Shown here piece by piece: positions 16,443-25,603 of a stretch of 64,000 nucleotides of DNA. The notes under the pieces are model-generated. The model had not been told where the DNA came from. It searched no databases and saw only the letters and a list, made by a program, of their open reading frames with translations. Every line of letters begins with the position of its first letter. The stretch's first letter is position 1. Source of the DNA: Betaproteobacteria bacterium (GTDB lineage: Bacteria; Pseudomonadota; Gammaproteobacteria; Burkholderiales; Usitatibacteraceae). The position numbers were made by a program, and so were the translations under genes. The DNA lies in NCBI GenBank assembly GCA_016711875.1, contig JADJSD010000003.1:310001-374000 (forward strand), in the 5' to 3' direction.

Positions 16443-18326
16443 CTAGCGGCCCAGGTCGAGCAGCGTGTCGAATATCGTCTGGGCGGACGCGATGACCTTC
16501 GCGGCCGCCTGGTACGCCTGCTGGTACTGCATGAGGCGCGCGGCCTCCTCGTCGAGGTTCACTCCGGAGAGCGACGTCTCGGCGCCGATCGCGTCGGCCC
16601 GCACCGCTTCCTGCGCTTCGGCGGTCGCGGCGAGGCTCGAGGCGAGCGTTCCCACCTTGCCGAAGAGGCCGGCGAGCGACTCCGTGAGGCTCAGCCCGTC
16701 GACGAGGTTCGAACCGGCGATCCCGCCCAGCGCAAGCCCGTTGCGGTTGTCCCCGTTCCACGCCGTCGAAGCGCCGACGTTCATCGTGTCGCCGGCGACG
16801 GGCGTGCCTTCCATCGTGAGCGTCCAGCCGTTGAACGAAACCGGCTGGCCCGGCGTGTAGGCGAGCCCCGTGGGGTTTCCCGTGCCCGTTCCCGTCACGT
16901 CGAACGTGGTGGCCGAGGTGAAGCGGATCGATACGCCCTGCGTGAGGTTCGGGTCGGCCGCGGGCCCGGGGACGGCGAACCCGGTCACCTTCAGGGTGCC
17001 GCCGTTGGCGGCGGCGGCCGTGGGCGTGACCGGCAGCGCGAGCGCGAGCGACTGCGGCCGCGAGATCGCGGCGCTGATCGAGGCGGCGACTTCGCGCACG
17101 GCGTTCACGGTGAAGCTGTCGCCGGCGGCGGGCGCACCGCCCATTCCGAAGGCGATGCCGTCCACCGTCTGCGGCAGGCTCGCGTAGCTGCGCGTCACCT
17201 GGTCCGAGAGGCGGGTCACCGCGAAGTTCGTGCCGTCGAAGTCCACGCGATAGCCGCTCGCGGCGAGGGCCGAGGCGTCGGCGACGCTCGCGGTGATCGC
17301 GCCGGTGCCGGTATTGGTGCGGCTCGAGGCCGTGACGGGCGCGGCGATCCTGAAGAGGTCGGCGCCGGGCCTGCCCTCGGCGTCGAGCCCCAGGCGATGG
17401 CGCGCGTTGTAGGCGCTCGCCGTGGCGAGCGCGAGGCGGCCGATCTCGTCCTCGACCTGCGCGAGGTCCTGGTCGGCGAACTTGAGCAGGCCGCCGAGCG
17501 CCCCGCCCGAGAGCTCGCGCGTGTCGATGGCGGAGAAGGTCGAGCCCTTGGTGACGCCCAGGACCGGGTGGCGCGGGTCGAACGCGTCGGGCTGCAGCGT
17601 GAGGGTCGAGGCGTTGCCGCCCAGCACCACCGACTGCCCGTTGCCCACGAAAAGGCTCATGGTGCCGTCGTCCTGCGCCACGGCCGTGACCCCGAGCGTC
17701 TCGGAGAGATTGCGCACGAGGGTGTCGCGCCGGTCGAGCAGGTCGTTGGGCGGCTGGCCGTTGCCCTGCGCGAGCTGGATCTGCCCGTTGAGCGCGGCCA
17801 CGTCCTGCAGCTGCCGGTTCACGTTGCCCACGAGATCGCGCAGCTGCGACTCCACGCCGCGGCGCTGGTCGGACAGGCGCGCGGCGGCGTCGTTGAACTG
17901 GGTGGCGAGCGCCTGGATGCTCGACAGGGCGCTCTGGCGCGAGGCCAGGTCGCCAGGGTAGTTCGCGGCCGCGCCGAGGGCGCCCTGGAAATCGTTCATC
18001 GCCGCGCCGATGCCGCCGTCCGTCGTGCCCAGGATGCTGTTCACGAGATCGAGCTGGCCGGCTCTCGACTGCGCCTCGCCCGCCCGCGCGGTGGCCGTGT
18101 GGGCCTGCGCCGTGAGGAAGCCGTCGTAGACCCGGCGCACCGTCGAGATCTCGACGCCGCGGCCGAAGAAGCCCGAGCCGCTGAACTGCGGCGTGGGCGT
18201 CGTCGCGACCGCCACCTGCCGCGAATAGCCCGGCGTGTTGACGTTGGCGATGTTGTGCCCGGTGGTGCGCAGGCCGACGTTGGCGGCGTTGAGCGCGCTG
18301 GTGCCGAGGGAAAGGAGCGAGGCCAT
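16443..18326 (-). CDS. flgK: FlgK: hook-associated protein 1
   Basis: 627 residues. The N-terminal rod/hook motif HNIANVNTPGYSRQ and the C-terminus ARLMQYQQAYQAAAKVIASA are diagnostic. The central variable region contains two near-repeated modules with FAVTRLSDQVTRSY and AAGDSFTVNA-type segments. It is the first junction protein on the hook tip and an export substrate of the FlgN chaperone encoded at 26897-27253. It follows flgJ after 48 bp. Confidence 0.96.
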   Translation of the reverse strand: MASLLSLGTSALNAANVGLRTTGHNIANVNTPGYSRQVAVATTPTPQFSGSGFFGRGVEISTVRRVYDGFLTAQAHTATARAGEAQSRAGQLDLVNSILGTTDGGIGAAMNDFQGALGAAANYPGDLASRQSALSSIQALATQFNDAAARLSDQRRGVESQLRDLVGNVNRQLQDVAALNGQIQLAQGNGQPPNDLLDRRDTLVRNLSETLGVTAVAQDDGTMSLFVGNGQSVVLGGNASTLTLQPDAFDPRHPVLGVTKGSTFSAIDTRELSGGALGGLLKFADQDLAQVEDEIGRLALATASAYNARHRLGLDAEGRPGADLFRIAAPVTASSRTNTGTGAITASVADASALAASGYRVDFDGTNFAVTRLSDQVTRSYASLPQTVDGIAFGMGGAPAAGDSFTVNAVREVAASISAAISRPQSLALALPVTPTAAAANGGTLKVTGFAVPGPAADPNLTQGVSIRFTSATTFDVTGTGTGNPTGLAYTPGQPVSFNGWTLTMEGTPVAGDTMNVGASTAWNGDNRNGLALGGIAGSNLVDGLSLTESLAGLFGKVGTLASSLAATAEAQEAVRADAIGAETSLSGVNLDEEAARLMQYQQAYQAAAKVIASAQTIFDTLLDLGR

Positions 18327-18374
18327 GGGGATCGGGGTCGGTTCGGTTCGTTAACGGCAGTCGGGACGGTTTTC

Positions 18375-19406
18375 TTAAGCCTCGCCGGTGGCGGCGCGGG
18401 CCTTGGCGATGACGTTCGTGAGCTTCTGGCTGTACGCCGGGTCGGTCGCGTAGCCGGCCTTGGCGAGGGCCTGCGAGAAACCCTGGGCGTCCTGCCCCTT
18501 GGCGACCGCGTCCTTGTAGCGCGAGTTGGTGGCGAGGAGCTTCACGTAGTCGGCGAGGCCGTCGGCGTAGGACTCGTAGGCGCGGAATTTCTCGACCCGC
18601 TTCACCGGCGAGCCGTTCACGTACTCGGTCGTCGTCACGTCCACGGTGGCGCCGGTCCAGCCGCTGCCCGCCTTGATGCTGAAAAGGTTGTGGGCGCTGG
18701 TGCCGTCGGTGTGGCGGATCTCGTGCTTTCCCCAGCCCGACTCGAGCGCGGCCTGGGCGGCGACGAAGACCGGCGAGAGGCCGACGGAGGCTGCCGGGAC
18801 CTTGGCGAGGTCGACGACCTTCGCGAGGAACGATTTCTGCGCCTCGGTCGAGGACACTTTCGCGGAGGCGGCCGGCTTCGCGGAGGCGGCGGGCACGGCA
18901 GCGGGCGCGGCGTCCGCCTTCGCGGGCAGCGCGTAGGCCCGCGCGGCGGCGGCGCCGGTAAGCGAATGCTTCGCGGCGGTGCCGGTGAGCGAATGCGGCG
19001 CGGCCGGTCCCGCGAGCGAATGCGCGGTGGCGGCGGCCTTCTGGGCGGCGGTGAGCTTCGGGTCGTTGGGGTCGACCTTCGGGGCCATGGCACGCGCGAG
19101 CTGCTTCTCGAGCACGGCGGCGAGTCCCGTGCCCTTGGCGGACATGGACTTCGAGAGCTCGCGGTCGAGCATCTGCGTGTAGGTGTCGTTCGAGCTGCTC
19201 GCGAAGGGCCCATCCTTGGGCAGCGACTCGCGCATGCTCTTGAGCACCTGGTTGAGGAAGACCGCCTCGAACTCCCGCGCGGCCTGCTTCAGGGCCTTCT
19301 GCGGATCGTTGCCCGCCGTGGCCTTCAGGCCGGAGAGGCTTTTCGCGTCGATCGCCAGGCCCGACGAGGGGGCCGTCATCGCGAGGGGGTTGGCGAAGGC
19401 GGCCAT
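18375..19406 (-). CDS. flgJ: FlgJ: rod scaffold with peptidoglycan hydrolase domain
   Basis: 343 residues. The N-terminal rod-binding domain (about 35-115: KQAAREFEAVFLNQVLKSMR) and the C-terminal glucosaminidase domain (about 190-335) are joined by a linker. The catalytic Glu is in AQAALESGWGKHEI and the downstream YADGLADYVKLL helix is conserved. It caps the growing rod and opens the cell wall. The linker contains three tandem 9-residue units beginning HSL (see the repeat at 18946-19026), making the protein slightly longer than the enteric form. Confidence 0.95.
   Translation of the reverse strand: MAAFANPLAMTAPSSGLAIDAKSLSGLKATAGNDPQKALKQAAREFEAVFLNQVLKSMRESLPKDGPFASSSNDTYTQMLDRELSKSMSAKGTGLAAVLEKQLARAMAPKVDPNDPKLTAAQKAAATAHSLAGPAAPHSLTGTAAKHSLTGAAAARAYALPAKADAAPAAVPAASAKPAASAKVSSTEAQKSFLAKVVDLAKVPAASVGLSPVFVAAQAALESGWGKHEIRHTDGTSAHNLFSIKAGSGWTGATVDVTTTEYVNGSPVKRVEKFRAYESYADGLADYVKLLATNSRYKDAVAKGQDAQGFSQALAKAGYATDPAYSQKLTNVIAKARAATGEA
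18946..19026. repeat. Three 27-bp tandem repeats in the flgJ linker
   Basis: AGCGAATGC recurs at 18961, 18988 and 19015, exactly 27 bp apart, within GC-rich repeats. In the protein this gives the units HSLAGPAAP, HSLTGTAAK and HSLTGAAAA between the two FlgJ domains. In-frame linker repeats like this can expand or contract without breaking the gene. Confidence 0.85.
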
Positions 19407-20515
19407 CAGATGATCTCCAGTTCCGCGCGCAGGGCGCCCGAGGCCTTCATCGCCTCGAGGATCGCGACGAGGTCCTGGGCGTTGGCGCCCAGGGCGTTCA
19501 GGGCCTTCACCACGTCGGCGAGCTTGGCGCCGGCTTCCATCAGGTGGATCGCGCCGCTGCCGCTCTTCAGGTCGATTTCGGTCTTTTCGGTGACGACGGT
19601 CTCGCCGCGGCCGAAGGCGTTGGGCTGGCTCACCTCCGGCGTCGACTTGATGGTGACCGAGAGGCTGCCGTGCGCGATGGCGCAGGACTCGAGGGTGACG
19701 GCGCGGGTCATGACCACCGAGCCGTTCCTCGCGTTCACGATCACGCGCGCCGGCGCCTGCCCCCGGGCGATGTCGAGGTTCTCCAGCCGCGCGACGAACG
19801 CGACACGCTCGGCCGCCGACGGGGCCTTCACGCGGATCACGCGGCCGTCCAGGGCCATCGCGTGCCCGGGGCCCAGTTCCTTCTCGATGGCCTCGGCCAC
19901 GAGGTTCGCGCCGGAGAAATCGCCCTCGCGCAGCTCGAAGAAGACGTACTCGCCCGAGGCGAAGGGGCTCGCCACCGCGCGCTCGACCGTCGCGCCCGCG
20001 GGGATGCGGCCGGCCGAAAGATGGTTCACCTGCACCTTGCTGCCGCCGGCCGCGGCGCCGGCGCCGCCGACGACCACGTTGCCCTGGGCCATCGCATAGA
20101 TCTGCTGGTCGGCGCCCTTGAGCGGCGTGAGCAGCAGCGTGCCGCCGCGGATGCTCTTCGCGTTGCCGAGCGAGGAGACGGTCACGTCGAGGGGCTGGCC
20201 GGGCTTCGCGAAGGCCGGCAGCTGCGCGGTGACCATCACGGCGGCCACGTTCTTCAGCTGCAGGTTCGTGCCGGGGGGCAGTTGCACGCCCAGCTGCGAG
20301 AGCATGTTCGCGAGGCTCGCCACCGTGAACGGGGTCTGGGTCGTCTGGTCGCCCGTGCCGTCGAGGCCCACCACCAGGCCGTAGCCGATGAGCTGGTTGG
20401 GGCGCACGCCCTGCAGGCTCGCGAGGTCGCGAAGCCGCTCGGCGCTCGCCGGGAAGGCGAGGCAGGCGATCGCGAGGGCGGCGGCGGCGAGACGGGCGAG
20501 GGAGCGGGCGAACAT
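19406..20515 (-). CDS. flgI: FlgI: flagellar P-ring protein
   Basis: 369 residues with a Sec signal peptide (MFARSLARLAAAALAIACLA, cleavage near ASA-ER). The start of the mature protein (LRDLASLQGVRPNQLIGYGL, VVGLDGTGDQT) and the C-terminal LNALGANAQDLVAILEAMKA are diagnostic. It forms the periplasmic ring around the rod. Its stop overlaps the flgJ start by one base. Confidence 0.97.
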   Translation of the reverse strand: MFARSLARLAAAALAIACLAFPASAERLRDLASLQGVRPNQLIGYGLVVGLDGTGDQTTQTPFTVASLANMLSQLGVQLPPGTNLQLKNVAAVMVTAQLPAFAKPGQPLDVTVSSLGNAKSIRGGTLLLTPLKGADQQIYAMAQGNVVVGGAGAAAGGSKVQVNHLSAGRIPAGATVERAVASPFASGEYVFFELREGDFSGANLVAEAIEKELGPGHAMALDGRVIRVKAPSAAERVAFVARLENLDIARGQAPARVIVNARNGSVVMTRAVTLESCAIAHGSLSVTIKSTPEVSQPNAFGRGETVVTEKTEIDLKSGSGAIHLMEAGAKLADVVKALNALGANAQDLVAILEAMKASGALRAELEII

Positions 20516-20526
20516 GGCGGTGTGTC

Positions 20527-21204
20527 CTAGAAGGGCATCGCGGTGAGGAAGAAGCGGGTGAGCCAGCCCATGCGCTGGGCCTCGTCGATGTAGCCCTTGC
20601 CGCGGTACTCGAGGCGGGCGTCGGCGACGAGCGTGGAGCTCACGACGTTGCCGGCCTGGACCGACAGCGGGTCGACGATGCCGGAGAAGCGGATCGTCTC
20701 GGTGTTGTGGTTGATGCCGATCTGCTTGTCGCCGGCCACGACGAGGTTTCCGTTCGGGAGGCGCTCGATCACGGTGACGGTGATCGTCCCGGAGAAGGTG
20801 TTGTCGTTGGCGGTCTCGCCGCTGCCCTCGAACTTGTTGCCCGTGTTGGCCGAGGCCTCGGCGCCGGCGTAGCCGATGCCCTTGAAGCCCTTGAGGAGCG
20901 GGATCTCGGCCTTGAACTCGCCCGTCTTGTTGGCGGCCGACTTGGAACTGCGCGAGGCGCTCGTGCGCTCGTTGATGGCGATCGTGAGGATGTCGCCCGC
21001 GTACATCGGGCGGCGGTCCTCGGCCAGGCCGCGGAACGGCGCGTTCACCTGGAAGATGGCGCCGTTTTGCGCCGGCTCGCGCACGAGGGGCTTGGGGGCG
21101 GCCGTCGTGATCTCCGGCATGGCGACGCGCGGCTCGATGTGCGAGCAGCCGGCGGCCAGGAGGACGATCGCGGCGGGGACGGCGAGTCGCAGGATGGCGT
21201 TCAT
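20527..21204 (-). CDS. flgH: FlgH: flagellar L-ring lipoprotein
   Basis: 225 residues with a lipoprotein signal (VLLAAGCSHIEP, lipobox AAGC). Conserved regions include GAIFQVNAPFRGLAEDRRPM, AGDILTIAINERTSAS and the C-terminal YIDEAQRMGWLTRFFL. It forms the outer-membrane ring of the basal body. It is 11 bp upstream of flgI and overlaps flgG by one base. Confidence 0.97.
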   Translation of the reverse strand: MNAILRLAVPAAIVLLAAGCSHIEPRVAMPEITTAAPKPLVREPAQNGAIFQVNAPFRGLAEDRRPMYAGDILTIAINERTSASRSSKSAANKTGEFKAEIPLLKGFKGIGYAGAEASANTGNKFEGSGETANDNTFSGTITVTVIERLPNGNLVVAGDKQIGINHNTETIRFSGIVDPLSVQAGNVVSSTLVADARLEYRGKGYIDEAQRMGWLTRFFLTAMPF

Positions 21205-21986
21205 CAGAGTTGGGAGAGCTTCTGGAGCATCTGGTCGGAGGTCTGGATCGCCTTCGAGTTGATCTCGTAGGCGCGCTGGGTGGCGATCATCGAGACGAGC
21301 TCCTCGACCACGTTCACGTTGGAGGTCTCGACGTAGCCCTGCTGGATCGTGCCGCGGCCGTTGGAGCCGGGCGTGCCGGCGTTGGGCGAGCCCGAGGCGG
21401 CGGTCTCGATGTAGGTGTTCTGCCCGGTGGCCTGCAGGCCTGCCGGGTTCATGAAGGTGGTGAGCTGCAGCGAGCCCACGTTGGCGGGTGTCGCCGAGCC
21501 GGCCTGCACCACGGAGACCGTGCCGTCGGCCGCGATGGTCACGGACTGCGCGTTGGCCGGGATCGTGATCGCCGGCTGCACGGTAAAGCCGTTGGAGGTG
21601 ACGAGGTTGCCGTTGGCGTCGACGTGGAAGGAGCCGTCGCGCGTGTAGCCCGTCGAGCCGTCGGGCAGCTGCACCTGGAAGAAGCCCTGTCCGTTCACGG
21701 CCATGTCGAGCGAGTTGCCCGTCTGCTGGAGGTTGCCCTGCGTGAACAACCGCGCGGTGGCGACGGGACGCACGCCCGTGCCGACCTGCAGGCCCGCCGG
21801 GAGGTTCGACTGCTGCGAGCTCGCGGCGCCGGGCTGGCGGATCGTCTGGTACAGGAGGTCCTCGAACACCGCGCGCGAGCGCTTGAAGCCGTTCGTGCTC
21901 ACGTTGGCGAGGTTGTTGGAGATGACGTCGAGCTGCGTCTGCTGCGCGTCGAGGCCGGTCTTGGAAATCCAGAGGGAGCGGATCAT
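21204..21986 (-). CDS. flgG: FlgG: distal rod protein
   Basis: 260 residues, the conserved length for FlgG. The N-terminal SNNLANVSTNGFKRSRAVFE and the C-terminal YVETSNVNVVEELVSMIATQ and KAIQTSDQMLQKLSQL are class hallmarks. It builds the outer part of the flagellar rod. It is 17 bp after flgF. Confidence 0.97.
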   Translation of the reverse strand: MIRSLWISKTGLDAQQTQLDVISNNLANVSTNGFKRSRAVFEDLLYQTIRQPGAASSQQSNLPAGLQVGTGVRPVATARLFTQGNLQQTGNSLDMAVNGQGFFQVQLPDGSTGYTRDGSFHVDANGNLVTSNGFTVQPAITIPANAQSVTIAADGTVSVVQAGSATPANVGSLQLTTFMNPAGLQATGQNTYIETAASGSPNAGTPGSNGRGTIQQGYVETSNVNVVEELVSMIATQRAYEINSKAIQTSDQMLQKLSQL

Positions 21987-22003
21987 GGCGGGGTGTCCTG
22001 GGT

Positions 22004-22741
22004 CTAGGGCGCGAGAAGCTTCGCGGCGGCCTGCTTGTCGTTCTGGTCGGTGTCGGCGAGGAGCTTCATCTGCATCTCGAATTCGCGCGCGAGGCTGATC
22101 ATCCCCACGAGCGTGTCGACGACGTTCACGTTGCTGCCTTCGAGCGAGCCGCCCACGACCCGGACCGTCTCGTCGGCGGGGGCCGGTTCGCCGCCCTTCA
22201 TCCGGAAGAGCCCGTCGAGGCCCTTGGCGATGTCCTTCGTGTCGGGATTCACGAGCTTCAGCTTGCCGAGCGTCTGGGGCTTGCCCGGCATGTCCGGCGT
22301 GGCGGCGCTCACGGTTCCGTCCTTGGCGATCTCGATCACCGCGTTCTCGGGGATCGCGATGGGGCCGCCGTCGCCCAGGACCGGCATGCCGCCGTAGGTG
22401 ACGAGGTTGCCTTCGCCGTTGCGGGCGAAGCTGCCGCTGCGGGTATAGGCCTCGTTGCCGTCGAGGCCCTGCACCGCGAAGAAGCCGCCGCCGTCGATGG
22501 CGGCGTCGAGCCCGTTGCCGGTGCGGGTGATGGCGCCGCTCGCGAAGTTCGAGCCCGGCGAGCCCTGCACGGAGTACGCGCGGGTCGCGAGGCCGGCGCC
22601 CCGGCCCGGCACGGCGGTCGAGGCGTCGAAGTCGGCGCGGAACCCGGTGGTGCCGGCGTTCGCGAGGTTGTTCGCGAGCACCTCCTGCCGGTGCATGAGG
22701 TGCTTCGCGCCGGTCATCGCGACGTAGGCTACGCGGTCCAT
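22004..22741 (-). CDS. flgF: FlgF: proximal rod protein
   Basis: 245 residues. It starts MDRVAYVAMTGAKHLMHRQE and has the rod motif NNLANAGTTGFRADF and the C-terminal GSNVNVVDTLVGMISLAREF. The substitution pattern and position between flgE and flgG identify FlgF. A 28-bp gap separates it from flgE. Confidence 0.96.
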   Translation of the reverse strand: MDRVAYVAMTGAKHLMHRQEVLANNLANAGTTGFRADFDASTAVPGRGAGLATRAYSVQGSPGSNFASGAITRTGNGLDAAIDGGGFFAVQGLDGNEAYTRSGSFARNGEGNLVTYGGMPVLGDGGPIAIPENAVIEIAKDGTVSAATPDMPGKPQTLGKLKLVNPDTKDIAKGLDGLFRMKGGEPAPADETVRVVGGSLEGSNVNVVDTLVGMISLAREFEMQMKLLADTDQNDKQAAAKLLAP

Positions 22742-22769
22742 GGCTGTTCGGGCTCCTGGCTAGTCGGGC

Positions 22770-23987
22770 TTAACGCAGGTTGACCAGCGTCTGCATCACC
22801 GAGTCCTGCGTCTTGATCGTCTGCGCGTTCGCCTGGTAGACGCGCTGCGCGGTGATCATGTTGACGAGTTCCTGGGTGAGGTCGACGTTGGATTCCTCGA
22901 GGGCGCCGCCTTGCAGCGCGCCCATGGTGCCGGTGCCCGGCGAACCCACCAGCGGCTGGCCGGAGGCGGAAGTCTCGCCCCAGAGGTTGCCGCCCAGCGG
23001 GGCGAGCCCCTGCGGGTTCACGAAGTTCGCGAGCGCGACCTGGCCCTGGGCGAGCGTCTTGCCGTTGGAATAGCGCGCGAGGATGGTGCCGTCCGCGCCC
23101 ACGTTGAAGCCGCTGATCTTGCCGCTCGCGTAGCCGTCCTGCACCAGCTCGTTCACGGCGGTCGTGGAGCCGTACTGGGTCGTGCCCTCGAAGTCCAGGT
23201 CGACCGCGAGGGGCGTGACCGAGCCGTTCGTCGTGGCGATCGACAGCGCGAAGGGCAGCGTCGTCGTGGCGGTATCGATCGTGCCGTCGGTGGCGAAGTT
23301 GAGCGCGCCGGCCGCGCCCGCGCCCACGGCGACGCCGTCGGACTGCGCGAACACGCTCCAGGTGTTGGCGGCCGTCTTCACGAAGTAGAGCGCCACCGCG
23401 TGCTCGTTGCCCAGGCTGTCGTACACCGACATCGAGGTCGAGCCGTGGTAGGTGGTCGGGTCGTCCGCCTTGAAGCCGCCGGCCGGAAGGACGCCCTTGC
23501 GCGAGTCGAGGTTCATCGACACGCCCGCCTCGGTCGTCACCTTGGGCGCGAGATCGCCGCGGTCGATGCGCAGGTCGCCGGGCGTGCCGACCGCGATGTT
23601 GCCCAGGGCGTCGGCCGGGTAGCCCGTGAGGCGCGCGCCGTTCATCGTGACGACGTAGCCGTCCTTGTCGAGCTCGAACTGGCCGTTGCGCGAGTAGCCG
23701 ATCGCGCCGTTCTGCGAGACGCGGAAGAAGCCGTCGCCGTTGATCGCGATGTCGAGGGGATTGCTGGTGGAGGTGAGGTTGCCCTGGCCGAACTGCTGGG
23801 CGACCTTCGAGAGGTTCGTGCCGATGCCCACGGAGCCGCCGGCGCCGAGCGCGTTGGCGTAGATGTCGGCGAACTGCGCGCGCGAGCCCTTGAAGCCGAT
23901 GGTGTTCGCGTTGGCGACGTTGTTGCCGATCACCTCGAGGTTGCGGGCGGCGGCGTTGAGGCCGGAAAGGCCTTGCTGGAAACTCAT
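22770..23987 (-). CDS. flgE: FlgE: flagellar hook protein
   Basis: 405 residues. N-terminal MSFQQGLSGLNAAARNLEVI with NNVANANTIGFKGSRAQFAD, C-terminal GGALEESNVDLTQELVNMIT and IKTQDSVMQTLVNLR. An AGGAG ribosome site precedes the ATG. It is the main hook subunit, whose length is set by FliK. Confidence 0.97.
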   Translation of the reverse strand: MSFQQGLSGLNAAARNLEVIGNNVANANTIGFKGSRAQFADIYANALGAGGSVGIGTNLSKVAQQFGQGNLTSTSNPLDIAINGDGFFRVSQNGAIGYSRNGQFELDKDGYVVTMNGARLTGYPADALGNIAVGTPGDLRIDRGDLAPKVTTEAGVSMNLDSRKGVLPAGGFKADDPTTYHGSTSMSVYDSLGNEHAVALYFVKTAANTWSVFAQSDGVAVGAGAAGALNFATDGTIDTATTTLPFALSIATTNGSVTPLAVDLDFEGTTQYGSTTAVNELVQDGYASGKISGFNVGADGTILARYSNGKTLAQGQVALANFVNPQGLAPLGGNLWGETSASGQPLVGSPGTGTMGALQGGALEESNVDLTQELVNMITAQRVYQANAQTIKTQDSVMQTLVNLR

Positions 23988-24022
23988 TCGGATGCTCCTG
24001 GTAAGAGTCGGAAGGGTCGGGT

Positions 24023-24070
24023 CCTGAATCGGGGACAGGTGTATTCGGGGACGGGTGTATTCGGGGACGG
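24023..24070. repeat. Three-unit 16-bp tandem repeat between flgD and flgE
   Basis: Unit GTGTATTCGGGGACGG is perfect at 24039-24054 and 24055-24070, with an imperfect copy (CCTGAATCGGGGACAG) at 24023-24038. It fills about half of the 96-bp flgD-flgE gap. A second intergenic array with the same 16-bp period and CGGGGAC core is at 57631-57687. Confidence 0.85.
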
Positions 24071-24083
24071 GTGCGCAGGCTCG

Positions 24084-24752
24084 TCAGAGCACCTGCAGCA
24101 CTTCGCCGAAGGAGACGGTGCCCAGGTTGCCCAGGTCGAGCTGGATGCCGTTCGCGTTGCGGTTGACGCCTTCCACCTTGGCCGCGGCGAGCGGCTGGGA
24201 GGCGACCGCCTGCGTGCCGGCATTTGCGGTCACCGCGAAGGCATAGTTGCCGGCCGGAAGGGCCTTGCCGTCATCGCCCAGGCCATCCCACTTGAAGCTC
24301 GAGACGCCCGCGGCGCGTGCGCCCAGGTCGAGGGTGCGCACGACGGCCCCGGCGGCGTTCTTCACCTGCACCTTCACGCTGGTGGCATCGCCCGCGAGTT
24401 CCAGGCCGCCGCGGGCCTCGAGCCCGGTGCCGGTGGCCGGCGCGCCGAGCACGAGCTTGTCGCCCGGCACGAGGACCGAGCGGCCGGAGAGCGTCATCGC
24501 CTGCAGGTTCTGGAATTCGGAGAGCAGCTGCGTGAGCTGCGAGTTCATCTGGTTCACGCCCTGGACGGTCGAGAGCTGCGCCATCTGGCTCGTGACCTGC
24601 GCGTTGTCGAGCGGGTTGAGCGGGTCCTGGTTCTTCATCTGCGCGACGAGCAGCGCGAGGAAGCGGTTCTCGGTCGCGGCCACCTGGTTCGTGGAGGCGT
24701 TCGAAGAAGTCGCGGCGGCGGCGGTGGCGGAGTTGACGGCGGAAATGGCCAT
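24084..24752 (-). CDS. flgD: FlgD: hook cap / hook assembly protein
   Basis: 222 residues from the ATG at 24752. The N-terminal region has the FlgD signature FLALLVAQMKNQDPLNPLDN followed by SQMAQLSTVQGVNQMN. The C-terminal half is the FlgD Ig/tudor-like region (SSFKWDGLGDDGKALPAGNY). It caps the growing hook and is lost when the hook is complete. Confidence 0.96.
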   Translation of the reverse strand: MAISAVNSATAAAATSSNASTNQVAATENRFLALLVAQMKNQDPLNPLDNAQVTSQMAQLSTVQGVNQMNSQLTQLLSEFQNLQAMTLSGRSVLVPGDKLVLGAPATGTGLEARGGLELAGDATSVKVQVKNAAGAVVRTLDLGARAAGVSSFKWDGLGDDGKALPAGNYAFAVTANAGTQAVASQPLAAAKVEGVNRNANGIQLDLGNLGTVSFGEVLQVL

Positions 24753-24781
24753 GGTGTCGGTTCCTGGGGAGAGGCGGTTCG

Positions 24782-25195
24782 TCAGTTGCCGAGCTGGAGG
24801 GTCTTCTCCAGCAGCGACTTGGTCGTGGCGAGCATCTCCACGTTGTTCTGGTAGGCGCGCGAGGCGCTGATCATGTTCACCATCTCCTCGACGACGTTCA
24901 CCGCGGGCATGGTGACCATGCCCTGCTCGTCGGCGTAGGGATGCCCCGGGTTGTGCACCTTGCGGGGTTCGGCCTGGTTTTCCACCACGCCCTGCACGCG
25001 CACGCCCGCGGAGGACGCGTCGCCCGGCGCGCCCATCGGCGTCGCCTCGAAGACGACCTGCTTGGGCTTGTAGACCTGGCCGTCCGGGCCCGCCACGCTC
25101 TCGGCGTTGGCGATGTTCGAGGCCGTGGTGTTCAGGCGCATCGACTGCGCCTGGATGGCGCTGCCGGCGATGCCGAAGATCCTTCCGATGCTCAT
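24782..25195 (-). CDS. flgC: FlgC: proximal rod protein
   Basis: 137 residues, the typical length. N-terminal AIQAQSMRLNTTASNIANAE, internal VEATPMG-type strand, and C-terminal NVVEEMVNMISASRAYQNNV. Three bp separate it from flgB, so the pair is tightly coupled. Confidence 0.96.
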   Translation of the reverse strand: MSIGRIFGIAGSAIQAQSMRLNTTASNIANAESVAGPDGQVYKPKQVVFEATPMGAPGDASSAGVRVQGVVENQAEPRKVHNPGHPYADEQGMVTMPAVNVVEEMVNMISASRAYQNNVEMLATTKSLLEKTLQLGN

Positions 25196-25198
25196 CGA

Positions 25199-25603
25199 TC
25201 ATTGCCCCTGGATCGCGGTCAGGATCGACTTGATCTGGCCGTTCATGAACTTGAGGGTCGCCTCGTAGCGGACGGTGTTCTCCGCGAAGCGGGCGCGTTC
25301 GGTGTCGATCTCGACCGTGTTGCCATCGAGGCTCTGCTGGCCCGGCTGGCGCCACGCGAGCGACACCGTGGAGGCGGCATTGCCGGCGATGCCCAGATGG
25401 CGCGAATCGGTGGCGGCGAGCGAACCGGGGGTCGGTCCGCCGCTGCCGGTGGCCTCGGCCAGGGCCTTGCCGAAGTCGAAGTCGCGCGCCTTGTAGTTGG
25501 GGGTGTCCGCGTTGGCGATGTTGGACGCGATCACGCGCTGGCGTTCGGCTCGCAGCTTGAGCGCCTCGCCCTGGAAGTCCAGCACCTTGCTGATGGCGTC
25601 CAT
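25199..25603 (-). CDS. flgB: FlgB: proximal rod protein
   Basis: 134 residues. N-terminal LDFQGEALKLRAERQRVIAS and the rod motif NIANADTPNYKARDFDF are diagnostic. It is the first gene of the flgBCDEFGHIJKL operon and diverges from flgA across 186 bp. Confidence 0.96.
   Translation of the reverse strand: MDAISKVLDFQGEALKLRAERQRVIASNIANADTPNYKARDFDFGKALAEATGSGGPTPGSLAATDSRHLGIAGNAASTVSLAWRQPGQQSLDGNTVEIDTERARFAENTVRYEATLKFMNGQIKSILTAIQGQ

Noticed and set aside
17397..20099. Long plus-strand open frame antisense to flgK, flgJ and flgI
   Set aside because: Arg/Gly/Ala-rich composition, no start signal, fully explained as a shadow of the flg genes.
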